From the NCBI GenBank assembly GCA_011390955.1, contig JAABRM010000030.1, positions 18,214-82,213 of the forward strand: a stretch of DNA of 64,000 nt, in the 5' to 3' direction. The stretch's first letter is position 1. Each line of letters begins with the position of its first letter. The stretch is from Oscillatoriales cyanobacterium. GTDB lineage: Bacteria > Cyanobacteriota > Cyanobacteriia > Cyanobacteriales > Laspinemataceae. A program made the position numbers and the translations under genes. The notes below the pieces were generated by a model, which was not told where the DNA came from, searched no databases, and saw only the letters and a program-made list of their open reading frames with translations. Below are positions 8,861 through 17,779 of this stretch, in pieces.

Positions 8861-10246
8861 CTAAATTGAACGGGAAAGCATTCTCACATTATTTTTGCGG
8901 CTATAAGCATCAAAAACTGTGGCAATGTTGCGGATGAGTAACCGTCCCACTGGTGTCACTTGAATTTGTTCGGAATCGACTCGCACCAGGCCATCTTTTT
9001 CTAGGGATTGTAAATGTTCTTGTTCCCAACCAAAATACTGCTCGAAATCTATCATATATTTGGCTTCGATCTGACGTTTGGACAAGTTGAACTGACACAT
9101 CAGTTCCATAATTACTTCTCGTCGCAATATATCATCAGAATCCAGGAACACCGCTTTCTCTACCGGCAAATTTCCCGCATCAATGGCTTGGTAATAGTCT
9201 TTGAGGCGTTTATGATTTTGGAAGTAAACATCATCCAGCATACTAATAGAAGTAATGCCAAAGCCAAATAAGTCTGCATCCGGTAAGGTGGTATAGCCTT
9301 GGAAGTTGCGATGCAGGTTCCCTTCTCGTTGGGCGATCGCTAATTCATTAGTCGGTTTGGCAAAGTGATCCATGCCAATAAATACATAACCATTGGTGGT
9401 TAATTTTTCGATCGCCATTTGTAAAATTGCCAGTTTTTCCTCTGCTTGCGGCAAGTCTTTTTCCGCAATATTTTTTTGCACGGGTTTCATGCTGGGCAAA
9501 TAGGCAAAGTTAAACACCGCAACCCGTTCTGGATCGAGTTTAATGGTTTTTTCAATAGTTTCCGTGAAGGTGCTCAGATTTTGGTAAGGCAAGCCATAAA
9601 TTAAGTCCACATTGGCGCTTTCAAAACCGGCTTCCCGAATCCAACCCATCACATTAAATAGCAATTCTTCTGGCTGAACTCGGTTCACTGCTGCTTGGAC
9701 TTGGGGATTAAAATCTTGAATGCCAAAGCTAATCCGATTAAAGCCTAATTCCCGCAAGAGGAAAATATAATTGCGATCGACATAGCGGGGGTTAACTTCT
9801 ATGGAAATCTCGGCATTTTCTTCAAAAGTAAAATATTGATGAATTTTATTCCACAGTGCTTCCACTTGATCCAAACTTAAATAATTCGGAGTGCCCCCGC
9901 CCCAGTGGAGTTGGGAAACTTTCCGGTCTTTGTCAATTAACTCAGAAACGTTGGCAATATTTTTGTATAAATAATTCAAATAAGGTTCAATGGCTTTCTG
10001 GGTTTGGGTGACAATCACATTACAACCACAGAAATAGCAGGCACTCTGGCAAAAAGGAATATGAAAATAAAGAGATACGGGAGATTTTTTTTGATTACTC
10101 CGGGTGATACAGTCGTGCAAACTGGGTTCCGTAAACTCACTGCTTAACCCATGGGCGGTAGGATAGCTAGTATAACGGGCGGAGGGGCGATCGTATTTAA
10201 CAATCAAATCGCGATCGAATTTTACGTCTTGGGTTAATAATTTCAT
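8861..10246 (-). CDS. hemN: Oxygen-independent coproporphyrinogen III oxidase
   Basis: Radical SAM enzyme that decarboxylates coproporphyrinogen III to protoporphyrinogen IX without O2, in the cytoplasm. Seen in the sequence: KYDRPSARYTSYPTA at the N terminus, the HemN-type cluster motif CQSACYFCGCNV, HWGGGTPNYLS, and the C-terminal HemN domain (LFGFGITSIS and following). Length from the chosen start is 461 residues, normal for the family. The frame extends 56 codons further to 10414, overlapping the heme oxygenase gene. That extension resembles no HemN, so the ATG at 10246 is preferred. It sits between heme oxygenase (92 bp upstream) and the bchE-like gene (88 bp downstream), probably in one transcript used when oxygen is low. 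Confidence 0.92.
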   Translation of the reverse strand: MKLLTQDVKFDRDLIVKYDRPSARYTSYPTAHGLSSEFTEPSLHDCITRSNQKKSPVSLYFHIPFCQSACYFCGCNVIVTQTQKAIEPYLNYLYKNIANVSELIDKDRKVSQLHWGGGTPNYLSLDQVEALWNKIHQYFTFEENAEISIEVNPRYVDRNYIFLLRELGFNRISFGIQDFNPQVQAAVNRVQPEELLFNVMGWIREAGFESANVDLIYGLPYQNLSTFTETIEKTIKLDPERVAVFNFAYLPSMKPVQKNIAEKDLPQAEEKLAILQMAIEKLTTNGYVFIGMDHFAKPTNELAIAQREGNLHRNFQGYTTLPDADLFGFGITSISMLDDVYFQNHKRLKDYYQAIDAGNLPVEKAVFLDSDDILRREVIMELMCQFNLSKRQIEAKYMIDFEQYFGWEQEHLQSLEKDGLVRVDSEQIQVTPVGRLLIRNIATVFDAYSRKNNVRMLSRSI

Positions 10247-10300
10247 GGTCGTTATTGCGGTATTTTCTAGTATTTTCAAGGAGGTAATATATATCTTTTT

Positions 10301-10322
10301 CCCAGGCAAATAATAGCCTGGG
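10301..10322. other. Hairpin between heme oxygenase and hemN
   Basis: A 7-bp perfect stem (10301-10307 with 10316-10322) with an 8-nt loop lies in the spacer. It lacks a following T-run on the minus strand. I therefore see it as a possible mRNA processing or stability element rather than a terminator. Confidence 0.4.
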
Positions 10323-10337
10323 AATGACGTATTTTGG

Positions 10338-11057
10338 CTACGATCTAGCCCCGACGGTTTCCGTACTTCCCAGATGGGTTTCGCTGGCAATGCGATCGAA
10401 TTCTGCTTGACCAATGACCTTGATTAAATCAACTTCCAGCCCTTTAAACAGACTGCGACTGAGATAAAATGATTCATTAGCTTCGGCGACAATTTTATCA
10501 GCCATTTCATCACTGACCACCAAGGAATCTAATGCTTCGCGGTATCGACCTTTAAACCCTTGTATGTCGGTAATTTCATCAAACTCATAAAACTTTGTCC
10601 CTTGGTCTTCCGGTAAATTCAAGGCATTGCGGAAGATTTTCCGAAATGCTTGACCGCCGGACAAGTCGCCTAAATAGCGAGTATAAGCGTGGGCAACCAA
10701 TAATTCTGGATGAGTCACCGATACGGTATGAATTCGGGCGACAAATGTATCACAATATTCTGAAGGAGTAATTTGGTCGCGCCAATTTTCTCCATAATAA
10801 TAGGCTAAATCTTTTTGTAAGTTAGCGGTGCGGTTCAGTTCGGGGAAATACATCGGCCCGACGACCGGATGATCCCGATGCTTTTCTAAATTTTGTTCTA
10901 AAGCACTGTAGACAAAATATTGGTAGCTAACAAATTTTCTCAAGGAGATGGGTTCGACAACTCCTTTGATCAAACACAGCACAAAACCCGTATTTTCGGC
11001 TGTGCTATGCGGTTTTTTTGTTCCTTCCCGAAGTTTGGCGGCTAGTTGACTGCTCAT
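10338..11057 (-). CDS. ho: Heme oxygenase (biliverdin-producing)
   Basis: Cleaves heme to biliverdin IX-alpha, the precursor of phycobilins, using ferredoxin. The 239-residue protein opens with the family signature LAAKLREGTKKPHSTAEN, in which His17 is the proximal heme ligand. It contains YTRYLGDLSGGQAFRKI, the distal-helix glycine motif. Cyanobacteria often have two copies; the one beside hemN is usually the low-oxygen-induced form (HO2 in Synechocystis). Adjacency to hemN and a bchE-like gene suggests this is that form, by inference. It is the first gene of the minus-strand set, preceded by an AT-rich repeat region of about 470 bp. The start ATG is at 11057. Confidence 0.92.
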   Translation of the reverse strand: MSSQLAAKLREGTKKPHSTAENTGFVLCLIKGVVEPISLRKFVSYQYFVYSALEQNLEKHRDHPVVGPMYFPELNRTANLQKDLAYYYGENWRDQITPSEYCDTFVARIHTVSVTHPELLVAHAYTRYLGDLSGGQAFRKIFRNALNLPEDQGTKFYEFDEITDIQGFKGRYREALDSLVVSDEMADKIVAEANESFYLSRSLFKGLEVDLIKVIGQAEFDRIASETHLGSTETVGARS

Positions 11058-11233
11058 GCTGAATTCTTAATGGCTTCTAATAGTGTACTTGGGCCAGAAA
11101 CCGAGTTTCTGGACGACCAAAGGTTATAAGTAAAAACACTTACCGTAAACCGGGCTGATTAAGCTCTTAATTACTCTATAGTGATGTAGCTTTTTAGTAT
11201 AGTCGCTTTAACAAAAATTCACAAAAACAATTA

Positions 11234-11506
11234 ACAATTGATAATTGATAATTGATAATTATGCTTGTGTAGTTAATTGATTATTTTTGGTTATTAATTG
11301 ATAATAAAACAATTAAAAATTAACCATTGATAATCGATAATTATGTTTTACGATTAATTAATTGTATTTGCCTATCAATTAATCGTAAAACAATTGATAA
11401 TTAATAATTAATGATTATATCTAACCATTAATTACTTATATTTGATTATCAATTATCAATTATCAATTATCAATTATCAATTATCAATTATCAATTATCA
11501 ATTATT
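11234..11506. repeat. AT-rich heptanucleotide arrays and hairpins upstream of heme oxygenase
   Basis: On the right, ATTATCA repeats eight times plus a partial copy (11445-11505). On the left, at about 11236-11260, runs of the complementary unit (TTGATAA) occur, so the two arrays are inverted relative to each other. Between them, 11345-11359 and 11377-11391 form a perfect 15-bp stem with a 17-nt loop. The block fills the gap between the Ap4A phosphorylase stop and the heme oxygenase start. Any promoter for the low-oxygen genes must lie in or beside it. Confidence 0.8.
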
Positions 11507-11529
11507 CCCCAAAAGCCCCTTATCAGCCT

Positions 11530-12504
11530 TTAGATAGAGACGGCGACATTTTTTAAGACGGTCATGGGGCCGGTTTCTTTGAGGAGTTGCATTTGTTCGG
11601 CGTTGCGAACCAGCAGGGCGCCCGCAAAGCCCAAGGAGTTGATGGAGATGCCGTGAAATTCTTCCTGCGATCGCGGCACAATCAGCATCCATTCCCTCGT
11701 TGCCAGTAAATTGTAAGGCCCAGACTGCTGCTGACTTTGCTGATTTTCTGCGGTGAGTAAGCCCACCGCCGATAATAAGGTGCGATAACATTCCAGGGTG
11801 GGCGCTGCGGCATCTACGGGGGAATTGATCCAGTTAGGATCCATGCGGGCGAACCCATTGACAAAGGGCAAATCGGCGATTCGCAGTAGGGATCCCGGAG
11901 AAGTGGCATTAGAAGTGGCGCAAGAAGTGGGGCTAGAAGTGGCACTAGAAAACAAGGGTTCCAGGGGAATTTTGCCTCTGCCCGTCCCTAGGGGCAATGG
12001 GACGAGTTGTAAATGCTTATGTTTTTGACTTGCCCCAGCGATTTTGCCGCCGTTATAAAATATCAGTCCATCAAATTCGGCTAAACAAGCCCACATTGCC
12101 ACAAAATCCGCCCAAGTTAGCCAATTTTCCTGGTCTTCAAACTCTCGCGTGACAATCAGCAGGTGATGGTTAACCACATTAAATTTATTCAATAAGCATA
12201 AGTGGGTCGGAGAAATGTCACAGACAAATAAATCCCGATCGTAAGGCAGAAATGGGTTAAACTCTTTGCCCGATTCCTGCTTTTTTTTCGCTTGTTTTTT
12301 CTTGGCGATATCTTTGCGGACGAGGTTGGCTAAAATTCGCACGATCCAATCAATGCCATCTTGATTTACTAACTCGCATTCGGTGGGAATTGATTGCAAA
12401 GCTCCACAGCTTATGGCGTGGGCGGTTTGGGATTGAATTTTCGGCCATAAAGTCCCTGTTTTTAGCAGGATATATTCCGATCGCAATAAGGTTTTTTCGG
12501 TCAT
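11530..12504 (-). CDS. ATP adenylyltransferase / Ap4A phosphorylase family protein (HIT superfamily)
   Basis: 324-residue member of the Apa1/Apa2-like family, which splits diadenosine tetraphosphate using phosphate. Visible features are NPFLPYDRDLFVCDI, the NKFNVVNHHLLIVTREF strand, and the catalytic HIT-type triad in ASQKHKHLQLVPLP (HxHxQ). A C-terminal segment with NLLATREWMLIVPR also fits the family. A Thr/Ser-rich linker around residues 186-201 is encoded by four 12-bp tandem repeats. An internal Lys-rich stretch (KKKQAKKKQ) is also low complexity. It stands alone on the minus strand. Family assignment is good; no experimentally fixed substrate can be claimed. Confidence 0.82.
   Translation of the reverse strand: MTEKTLLRSEYILLKTGTLWPKIQSQTAHAISCGALQSIPTECELVNQDGIDWIVRILANLVRKDIAKKKQAKKKQESGKEFNPFLPYDRDLFVCDISPTHLCLLNKFNVVNHHLLIVTREFEDQENWLTWADFVAMWACLAEFDGLIFYNGGKIAGASQKHKHLQLVPLPLGTGRGKIPLEPLFSSATSSPTSCATSNATSPGSLLRIADLPFVNGFARMDPNWINSPVDAAAPTLECYRTLLSAVGLLTAENQQSQQQSGPYNLLATREWMLIVPRSQEEFHGISINSLGFAGALLVRNAEQMQLLKETGPMTVLKNVAVSI
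11900..11947. repeat. Four 12-bp tandem repeats inside the Ap4A phosphorylase gene
   Basis: Degenerate units of the form GAAGTGG plus five variable bases occur at 11900-11911, 11912-11923, 11924-11935 and 11936-11947. On the coding strand they add four-residue Ser/Thr/Ala-rich blocks to the protein. Unit length keeps the frame. Confidence 0.8.
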
Positions 12505-13093
12505 TTTTCTAAATAATTTGCGTGAGTTAGATCGACTTTAATTCCTGAAATTGCTAATTAATTGCTTAATGAATTAGCGATGTTATTAATATTACCTGAA
12601 AATCATATTAATTAGCAAGATTGATTAATTAACCATATTTACTTGGGGGAATTATTTACCGATAATTTAATTTTAATGGGGTAGCGATCGCCCCTGATAA
12701 ATCCTCTGATTTTTTAACAAAACTTAACAATCAAGGGGATTTCAGGATATGAATCTAATTCCGAAAAACAATAGACTTCTTGCTATTATGCTAAAAAGCC
12801 GATTGGCGCTTTTAAGGGGGGTTGGGGGGATCGATCCGAAAGCCAGAATTGTCTAATCTTTGATTTTGTTGCTGAAAAAGCTGGGTTTAATAACTTGACG
12901 GAAAATAAATCAATATTTTGCGATCGCCCGTGCAGCCATGCCATCAAACTATCCGATCCCACAGCAGAATCCCTATCCGACGGAAAAGATTAATTTTTGC
13001 CTGACTCAGTTGGCATCAGCTTTGTTAAGACTCTATAATATTCTATGTATTTCCCCTATTTTACCCAATCAATTAAATTGAGTCTCTCAGTTG
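12505..13093. other. 589-bp intergenic stretch, no gene seen
   Basis: AT-rich spacer between divergent genes. It contains HIP1-like sites and a G-run motif near 12815-12833 that resembles one at 17617-17661. I see no convincing ORF, RNA gene or operator. Confidence 0.5.
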
Positions 13094-13131
13094 CAAATTC
13101 ATTCAAGTTAACTAATTAAAATAAAGCTGTG
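13094..13131 (+). promoter_or_regulatory. Conserved 38-nt leader of the first PAS kinase
   Basis: This segment ends in the GTG start codon and matches 17742-17779, upstream of the second kinase, with only three differences by eye. It is either a remnant of the gene duplication or a retained control site. No clear Shine-Dalgarno is present in either copy. Confidence 0.6.
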
Positions 13132-16100
13132 TCTGACCCAGTTACCCCGTTTCTCGCCCAAGATAACCACGCTTTCCAAACCCTTTTTGTCGCCGCTCTT
13201 GATGCCTGCGCGATCGCCGACGATCGGGGTTATTGCGTTGATGCTAACCGGGCGGCTTGCCAATTGTTTGGATTATGCCGTCAAGACCTGATCGGCTGTC
13301 GTATTAGTGATTTTACCTTCCAGGGGTTTGACTTCGCCTGTGCTTGGCAAAAATTCCTGGAGCAAGGTCAAGCAAGGGGTGAATTTCGCCTGATCCGTCC
13401 CGATGGCGAAATTCACGAAGTAGAATATGCGGCAACGGCTAACGTTATCCCTGATTATCACCTATTAATATGGCGGGATGTCACCGCCCGCAAGCAGGCC
13501 GAACAGCGGGTGCAAACCTTGGAAAACCTGCTAAATCAAACCGTAGCCGCTGCACCTCCCGATCACCCAGACAGTCTGGAGGCGATGCAGAAAACCGATG
13601 AGGAAAGGTATCGGTTGCAACAAATTGCTCGGCATATCCCTGGGGTAATCTATCAGTGGACGCTGCATCCTGATGGTCGCTGTTCTTTCCCATACTCCAG
13701 CGAAGGATTGCGAGAAATTTATGGCCTTGCACCAGAAACCGTTCGGGAAGATGCCCGCGCAATCGAAGATGCCATCCACCCCGAAGACCTCGCCAATTTT
13801 CAGCAGTCTATTCTTGACTCAGCCAAACAGCTAACCCCGTGGCGTTGCGAATATCGGATTTGCCACCCCGATGGCCGCTTGTTATGGGCGATCGGTCACG
13901 GCACACCCCAGAAGACACCGGATGGCAGCACTACCTGGTATGGCTATATTCGGGATATTACCGAGCAAAAAGAAGCAGAGCAAGCACTTCGCCTGAGTGA
14001 AAGCAAGTTTCGCAATTTGATTGATAATCTCAACGATATGGTCTTCATCTCTGATGTGGATGGGACGTTTAATTATGTCAGTCCTACGTTTCAAGAGGTG
14101 ATGGGCTATACGATCGAGGATTTTTGGCATCGTCCTTTTGCCGAGTTTATATATCCTGAAGATTTAACCTCATGTTTAGACTTGTTTTATTGCTCTTTAC
14201 AAGGGAAAAAATCCCGGAACGCCGAATATCGAGCCCTCCACAAAGATGGGAATTATTATTGGCATTCGGCGAATGTATCAGCGCTGACTGACGATCGCGG
14301 GCAAGTGATTGGCTGTTTGGGACTAGCGCGATATATCCACGAAGAGAAACAAGCCCAAATGACCTTAAGGGAAAATCATGTCCGATTGCAACTAGCCCTG
14401 GAAGCGGCGAATATCGGCACTTGGGATTGGAACCCGCAAACCAATGAGGTGGCCTCTAGTAAACAGTGGAAAGCGATGCTGGGCTACCAAGAAGATGAAA
14501 TTGGCAATTCCTTGTCCGAGTGGGAAAGCCGAGTACATCCAGAGGATATGCCAGGGATTTATGCAGATATTGGTCAACATATCCAAGGAAAAACGCCGGT
14601 TTATCAAAATGAGCATCGGATGCAGTGCAAAGATGGCTCGTATAAATGGATCTTAGACCGAGGGCAAGTTATTGAACGAGATGAACAAGGCAACCCGGTC
14701 AGGTTTATCGGCATCCATCACGATATTTCTGAGCGCAAAACGGCGGAACTGGCCCGACAGGAACTGACCAAGCAACTGCAAAAAGCTCAGGAAGTGGCGC
14801 AGTTGGGTTATACCTATTTTGATATGGCAACCCAAAAAATCACTTGGTCTGAACAGGTTTTCGGCATTTTTGGCCTGAATCCAGACGAGGGAGAACCGGA
14901 GTTTACGGAGTATTTGCAGAAGTTGCACCCGGAAGATCGCACTCTTTTACAAGAGAGGTTGGCATTCGCGAGACAAGGTGTTCCCCAAAGTTTTGACTAT
15001 CGCGTCTTCCGTCCCGACGGAAAAATGCGCTATGTGAATGCCCGCCTTGAACTTGAGGTTAGAGATGGTGAAGTGGTGGGGATGTTTGGCACCGAGATGG
15101 ATATTACCGATCGCAAAACGGCGGAATTAGAACTGGAGCAATTTTTTAGCATTTCCCTGGATTTACTCTGCATTACTGATGTCGAAGGTCGTTTTCGCCG
15201 TCTGAACCAGGCTTGGGAAACTAGCTTGGGCTATAAGATTTCAGAATTGCTGGGTAAACCTTTCTTGGATTTTGTCCATCCCGATGATATTGCTCCCACT
15301 ATCGCCACCATGTCCAACCTACTGCATGGGGATCGGGTGCTGAAATTTGTCAATCGCTATCGAGCGAAAGATGGCAGTTATCGTTATATTGAATGGCTGT
15401 CGAATCCTTGCGGCGAATTAATTTATGCCGCTGCTAGGGATATCACCGATCGCATCCAAACTGAGGCGACCCTGCGAGCGAATGAGGAAAAATTGCGATC
15501 GCTGTTTGACCTATCTCCCTTGGGCATTGCCTTAAATGATATGCAGGGCAAATTCATCGAAGCCAACCCTGCCGCCTTAAGCATTACCGGCTATACTTTA
15601 GCCGAATTAAATCAGTTGAGTTATTGGGATTTAACCCCCTCGGAGTACGTCGAGCCACAAAACCGACAAATTCAATCACTCCAGAATACTGGGCGATACG
15701 GCTCTTACCAAAAAGAATATATTCGCAAAAACGGCGATCGCGTCCCCGTGGAACTGACGGGGATGATCGTCACGGGGGCCGACGGACAGCAATATGTCTG
15801 GTCAATTATTGCGGATATTACAGAGCGCAAACAAGCGGAAGCCCAACTCAAAGAAATCTCGGAGCGGTTGTCATTATCCCTCAAGTCTGGGGCAATTGGC
15901 TGTTGGGAATGGAATATCATCGAAAACACCCTAATTTGGGACGATCGGATGTATGAACTGTATGGGGTCAACCCGGAGTCTAATACCCGATTAGTTTACG
16001 AAATTTGGTCAACGGGACTGCATCCCGATGACCGAGAGGCATCGGAAAGTTTAATTCGCCAAGCGGTTTTGGGTCAAGCGGAATTCGATCCGGAATTTCG

Positions 16101-17136
16101 GGTGGTTCATCCTGATGGCAGCATCCATTTTATTAAAGCCTTTGGTCTGGTGCTGCGAAACGCTGAGGGGAATCCCGCAAAAATGATTGGGGTTAATTTT
16201 GATATTACGGAGCGCAAACAGGCTGAAGCCCAGCTACAATCCTTGCTTCAAGAATCCCAAGCCAAAAGCCAAGAACTCCAACTCGCCTATCGGGAACTGC
16301 AAGAAACGCAAATTCAGTTAATTCAAGCGGAAAAAATGTCCAGTTTAGGGCAGTTGGTCGCCGGGGTTGCCCATGAAATTAATAACCCAGTCAGCTTTAT
16401 TTATGGTAACTTAACCCCCACATGGGAATATGCCCAGAGTTTGCTAGAACTGATTCAGCTTTACCAAGATTACTATCCCAATCCAGGGGCAGAAATTACT
16501 GATTTCACCGAAGAAATCGAGCTAGATTTCATTATCGAAGATTTTCCGAAAATCATCGATTCTATGCAAAATGGTGCATCGCGCATTCGGGATATTGTCA
16601 AGTCTCTGCGGATTTTCTCTCGCTTAGACGAAGCGGATGTAAAAGAAGTAGACCTCCATGAAAATATTGACAGCACCTTGGTAATTTTACACAATCGCTT
16701 GACTGGTGGCGGGTTAAATGCTGGAATTCAAGTGATTAAAAACTATGGGAAATTACCTCTGGTTGAATGTTATATAGGTTTGTTAAACCAGGTGTTTATG
16801 AATCTGTTAATGAATGGGATTCAAGCTATAGAAGAAAGAACAATAATTGATAAAAAACGCGATTATTCTGGCTTGATTACCATTACCACAGCTATTGATT
16901 CATCGGATTGGATATCTATTTCCATTAAAGACAATGGAATTGGCATGATTCCAGAGGTGCAAGCGAATATTTTTAACCCATTTTTTACTACAAAACCTGT
17001 AGGTCAAGGAACGGGCATGGGATTACCCACTAGCTATCAAATTGTCACCAAAAATCACCAAGGAAAGTTGATTTTTGATTCGGCGATCGGGTTGGGAAGT
17101 GAGTTTATTATTCAGTTACCTTGCCGGATAGTTTAG
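13129..17136 (+). CDS. Soluble multi-PAS sensor histidine kinase (copy 1, eight PAS domains)
   Basis: 1335-residue cytoplasmic kinase with no membrane segment. Eight PAS/PAC units start near residues 17, 160, 292, 418, 549, 669, 788 and 914, most of them ending in a D(I/V)T-x-RK-type PAC tail. A coiled segment leads to the HisKA-like box with phospho-acceptor His1082 in AGVAHEINNP. The ATPase follows: N box FMNLLMNGIQAIEE, G1 DNGIGM, F box NPFFTTKP, G2 GTGMGLPTS. The start is GTG at 13129. No receiver or regulator gene is adjacent. Its neighbour at 17777 is a duplicate that lacks PAS 3 and has a different final PAS. The signal sensed is unknown. Confidence 0.88.
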   Translation: MSDPVTPFLAQDNHAFQTLFVAALDACAIADDRGYCVDANRAACQLFGLCRQDLIGCRISDFTFQGFDFACAWQKFLEQGQARGEFRLIRPDGEIHEVEYAATANVIPDYHLLIWRDVTARKQAEQRVQTLENLLNQTVAAAPPDHPDSLEAMQKTDEERYRLQQIARHIPGVIYQWTLHPDGRCSFPYSSEGLREIYGLAPETVREDARAIEDAIHPEDLANFQQSILDSAKQLTPWRCEYRICHPDGRLLWAIGHGTPQKTPDGSTTWYGYIRDITEQKEAEQALRLSESKFRNLIDNLNDMVFISDVDGTFNYVSPTFQEVMGYTIEDFWHRPFAEFIYPEDLTSCLDLFYCSLQGKKSRNAEYRALHKDGNYYWHSANVSALTDDRGQVIGCLGLARYIHEEKQAQMTLRENHVRLQLALEAANIGTWDWNPQTNEVASSKQWKAMLGYQEDEIGNSLSEWESRVHPEDMPGIYADIGQHIQGKTPVYQNEHRMQCKDGSYKWILDRGQVIERDEQGNPVRFIGIHHDISERKTAELARQELTKQLQKAQEVAQLGYTYFDMATQKITWSEQVFGIFGLNPDEGEPEFTEYLQKLHPEDRTLLQERLAFARQGVPQSFDYRVFRPDGKMRYVNARLELEVRDGEVVGMFGTEMDITDRKTAELELEQFFSISLDLLCITDVEGRFRRLNQAWETSLGYKISELLGKPFLDFVHPDDIAPTIATMSNLLHGDRVLKFVNRYRAKDGSYRYIEWLSNPCGELIYAAARDITDRIQTEATLRANEEKLRSLFDLSPLGIALNDMQGKFIEANPAALSITGYTLAELNQLSYWDLTPSEYVEPQNRQIQSLQNTGRYGSYQKEYIRKNGDRVPVELTGMIVTGADGQQYVWSIIADITERKQAEAQLKEISERLSLSLKSGAIGCWEWNIIENTLIWDDRMYELYGVNPESNTRLVYEIWSTGLHPDDREASESLIRQAVLGQAEFDPEFRVVHPDGSIHFIKAFGLVLRNAEGNPAKMIGVNFDITERKQAEAQLQSLLQESQAKSQELQLAYRELQETQIQLIQAEKMSSLGQLVAGVAHEINNPVSFIYGNLTPTWEYAQSLLELIQLYQDYYPNPGAEITDFTEEIELDFIIEDFPKIIDSMQNGASRIRDIVKSLRIFSRLDEADVKEVDLHENIDSTLVILHNRLTGGGLNAGIQVIKNYGKLPLVECYIGLLNQVFMNLLMNGIQAIEERTIIDKKRDYSGLITITTAIDSSDWISISIKDNGIGMIPEVQANIFNPFFTTKPVGQGTGMGLPTSYQIVTKNHQGKLIFDSAIGLGSEFIIQLPCRIV

Positions 17137-17238
17137 TTCAAACAAAGGCTTTTTATCCCATTCACAAAAATTCAGGCATCTTTAGGGGCGCAATGCCTTG
17201 CGCCCAAATTAACATCGAAATCGTAGCATTTATATTGT

Positions 17239-17298
17239 AGGGTGGGCAAAAGGAAACCATTATATATGGTAAGGTGGGTAAAATTTTTTGCCCACCCG
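17239..17298. repeat. MITE-like element, GGGTGGGC family, copy 1
   Basis: A 12-bp perfect inverted repeat (17240-17251 with 17286-17297) surrounds a core with a TATATATGG motif. Related copies are at 17399-17449 and 63251-63307. No coding capacity. Confidence 0.75.
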
Positions 17299-17316
17299 AA
17301 GAATATTATACTTGCT

Positions 17317-17344
17317 GTAGGGGCGCAATGCCTTGCGCCCCTAC
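17317..17344. repeat. Palindromic dispersed repeat (GTAGGGGCGCA arms)
   Basis: Perfect 11-bp arms at 17317-17327 and 17334-17344. It is one of several GTAGGGG-type palindromes in this window, others being at 17494-17521, 61628-61665, 63314-63342 and 63348-63374. Confidence 0.7.
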
Positions 17345-17398
17345 AATATATGTTGATTTGCTGTAGAAATCGTAAGAAATCGTAGCATTTATATTGTA

Positions 17399-17449
17399 GG
17401 GTGGGCATATACCTATCATATATGGTGAAGTGGGTATTTTTGCCCACCC
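17399..17449. repeat. MITE-like element, GGGTGGGC family, copy 2
   Basis: Inverted GGGTGGGCA / TGCCCACCC ends at 17399-17407 and 17441-17449. It shares flanking sequence with copy 1 (TAGCATTTATATTGTA before, CGAAGAAT after), so the repeated unit is larger than the palindrome. Confidence 0.7.
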
Positions 17450-17493
17450 GAAGAATGTTATACTTGCGCCCTTACAATATATGTTGATTTGCT

Positions 17494-17521
17494 GTAGGGG
17501 CGGTTCGCGAACCGCCCCTAC
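17494..17521. repeat. Perfect 28-bp palindrome
   Basis: Two 14-bp arms meet without a spacer (17494-17507 and 17508-17521), centred on TTCGCGAA. It lies in the 640-bp spacer between the tandem kinases, which is largely made of repeats. Confidence 0.75.
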
Positions 17522-17741
17522 TTGCTCCCAAATAAACCTCGAAATCGTAGAAAAAATTTTTGCAATTTGGTATAATTTAGACAATTCTGGCAAAATTATC
17601 AAAAGCCCCCCGCCTGCCTTTTTAAGGGGGAATCTAGGGGGAATCTAGGGGTTTTGGGGGGAACGATCGGGTATTTGCCAGGAAGTATATTTTATTGGCC
17701 GTATTTTTACGGAGCCAATCTATTTTGTTTTTTTTGACGTT

Positions 17742-17779
17742 CAAATTCATTCAATTTAACTGATTAAAATAACGCTGTG
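17742..17779 (+). promoter_or_regulatory. Conserved 38-nt leader of the second PAS kinase
   Basis: Differs from 13094-13131 at three positions by eye and likewise ends in GTG. Conservation of a non-coding leader beside divergent downstream domains suggests recent duplication or selection on expression. Confidence 0.6.

Noticed and set aside
10301..10322. Terminator between heme oxygenase and hemN
   Set aside because: The hairpin has only a 7-bp stem and is followed by A residues, not T, on the transcribed strand.
8861..10414. Long 517-residue form of HemN
   Set aside because: The first 56 codons overlap the heme oxygenase gene and match no HemN; the ATG at 10246 gives a normal protein.
11445..11505. 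Regular short repeats that might suggest a CRISPR array
   Set aside because: The unit is 7 bp with no spacers and no cas genes nearby; it is a simple tandem array.
17172..17602. Minus-strand ORFs of 91 and 98 codons in the spacer between the kinases
   Set aside because: They run through palindromic repeats, share repeat-derived peptides (such as GVREPP and QINIYC) and have no homologous look.
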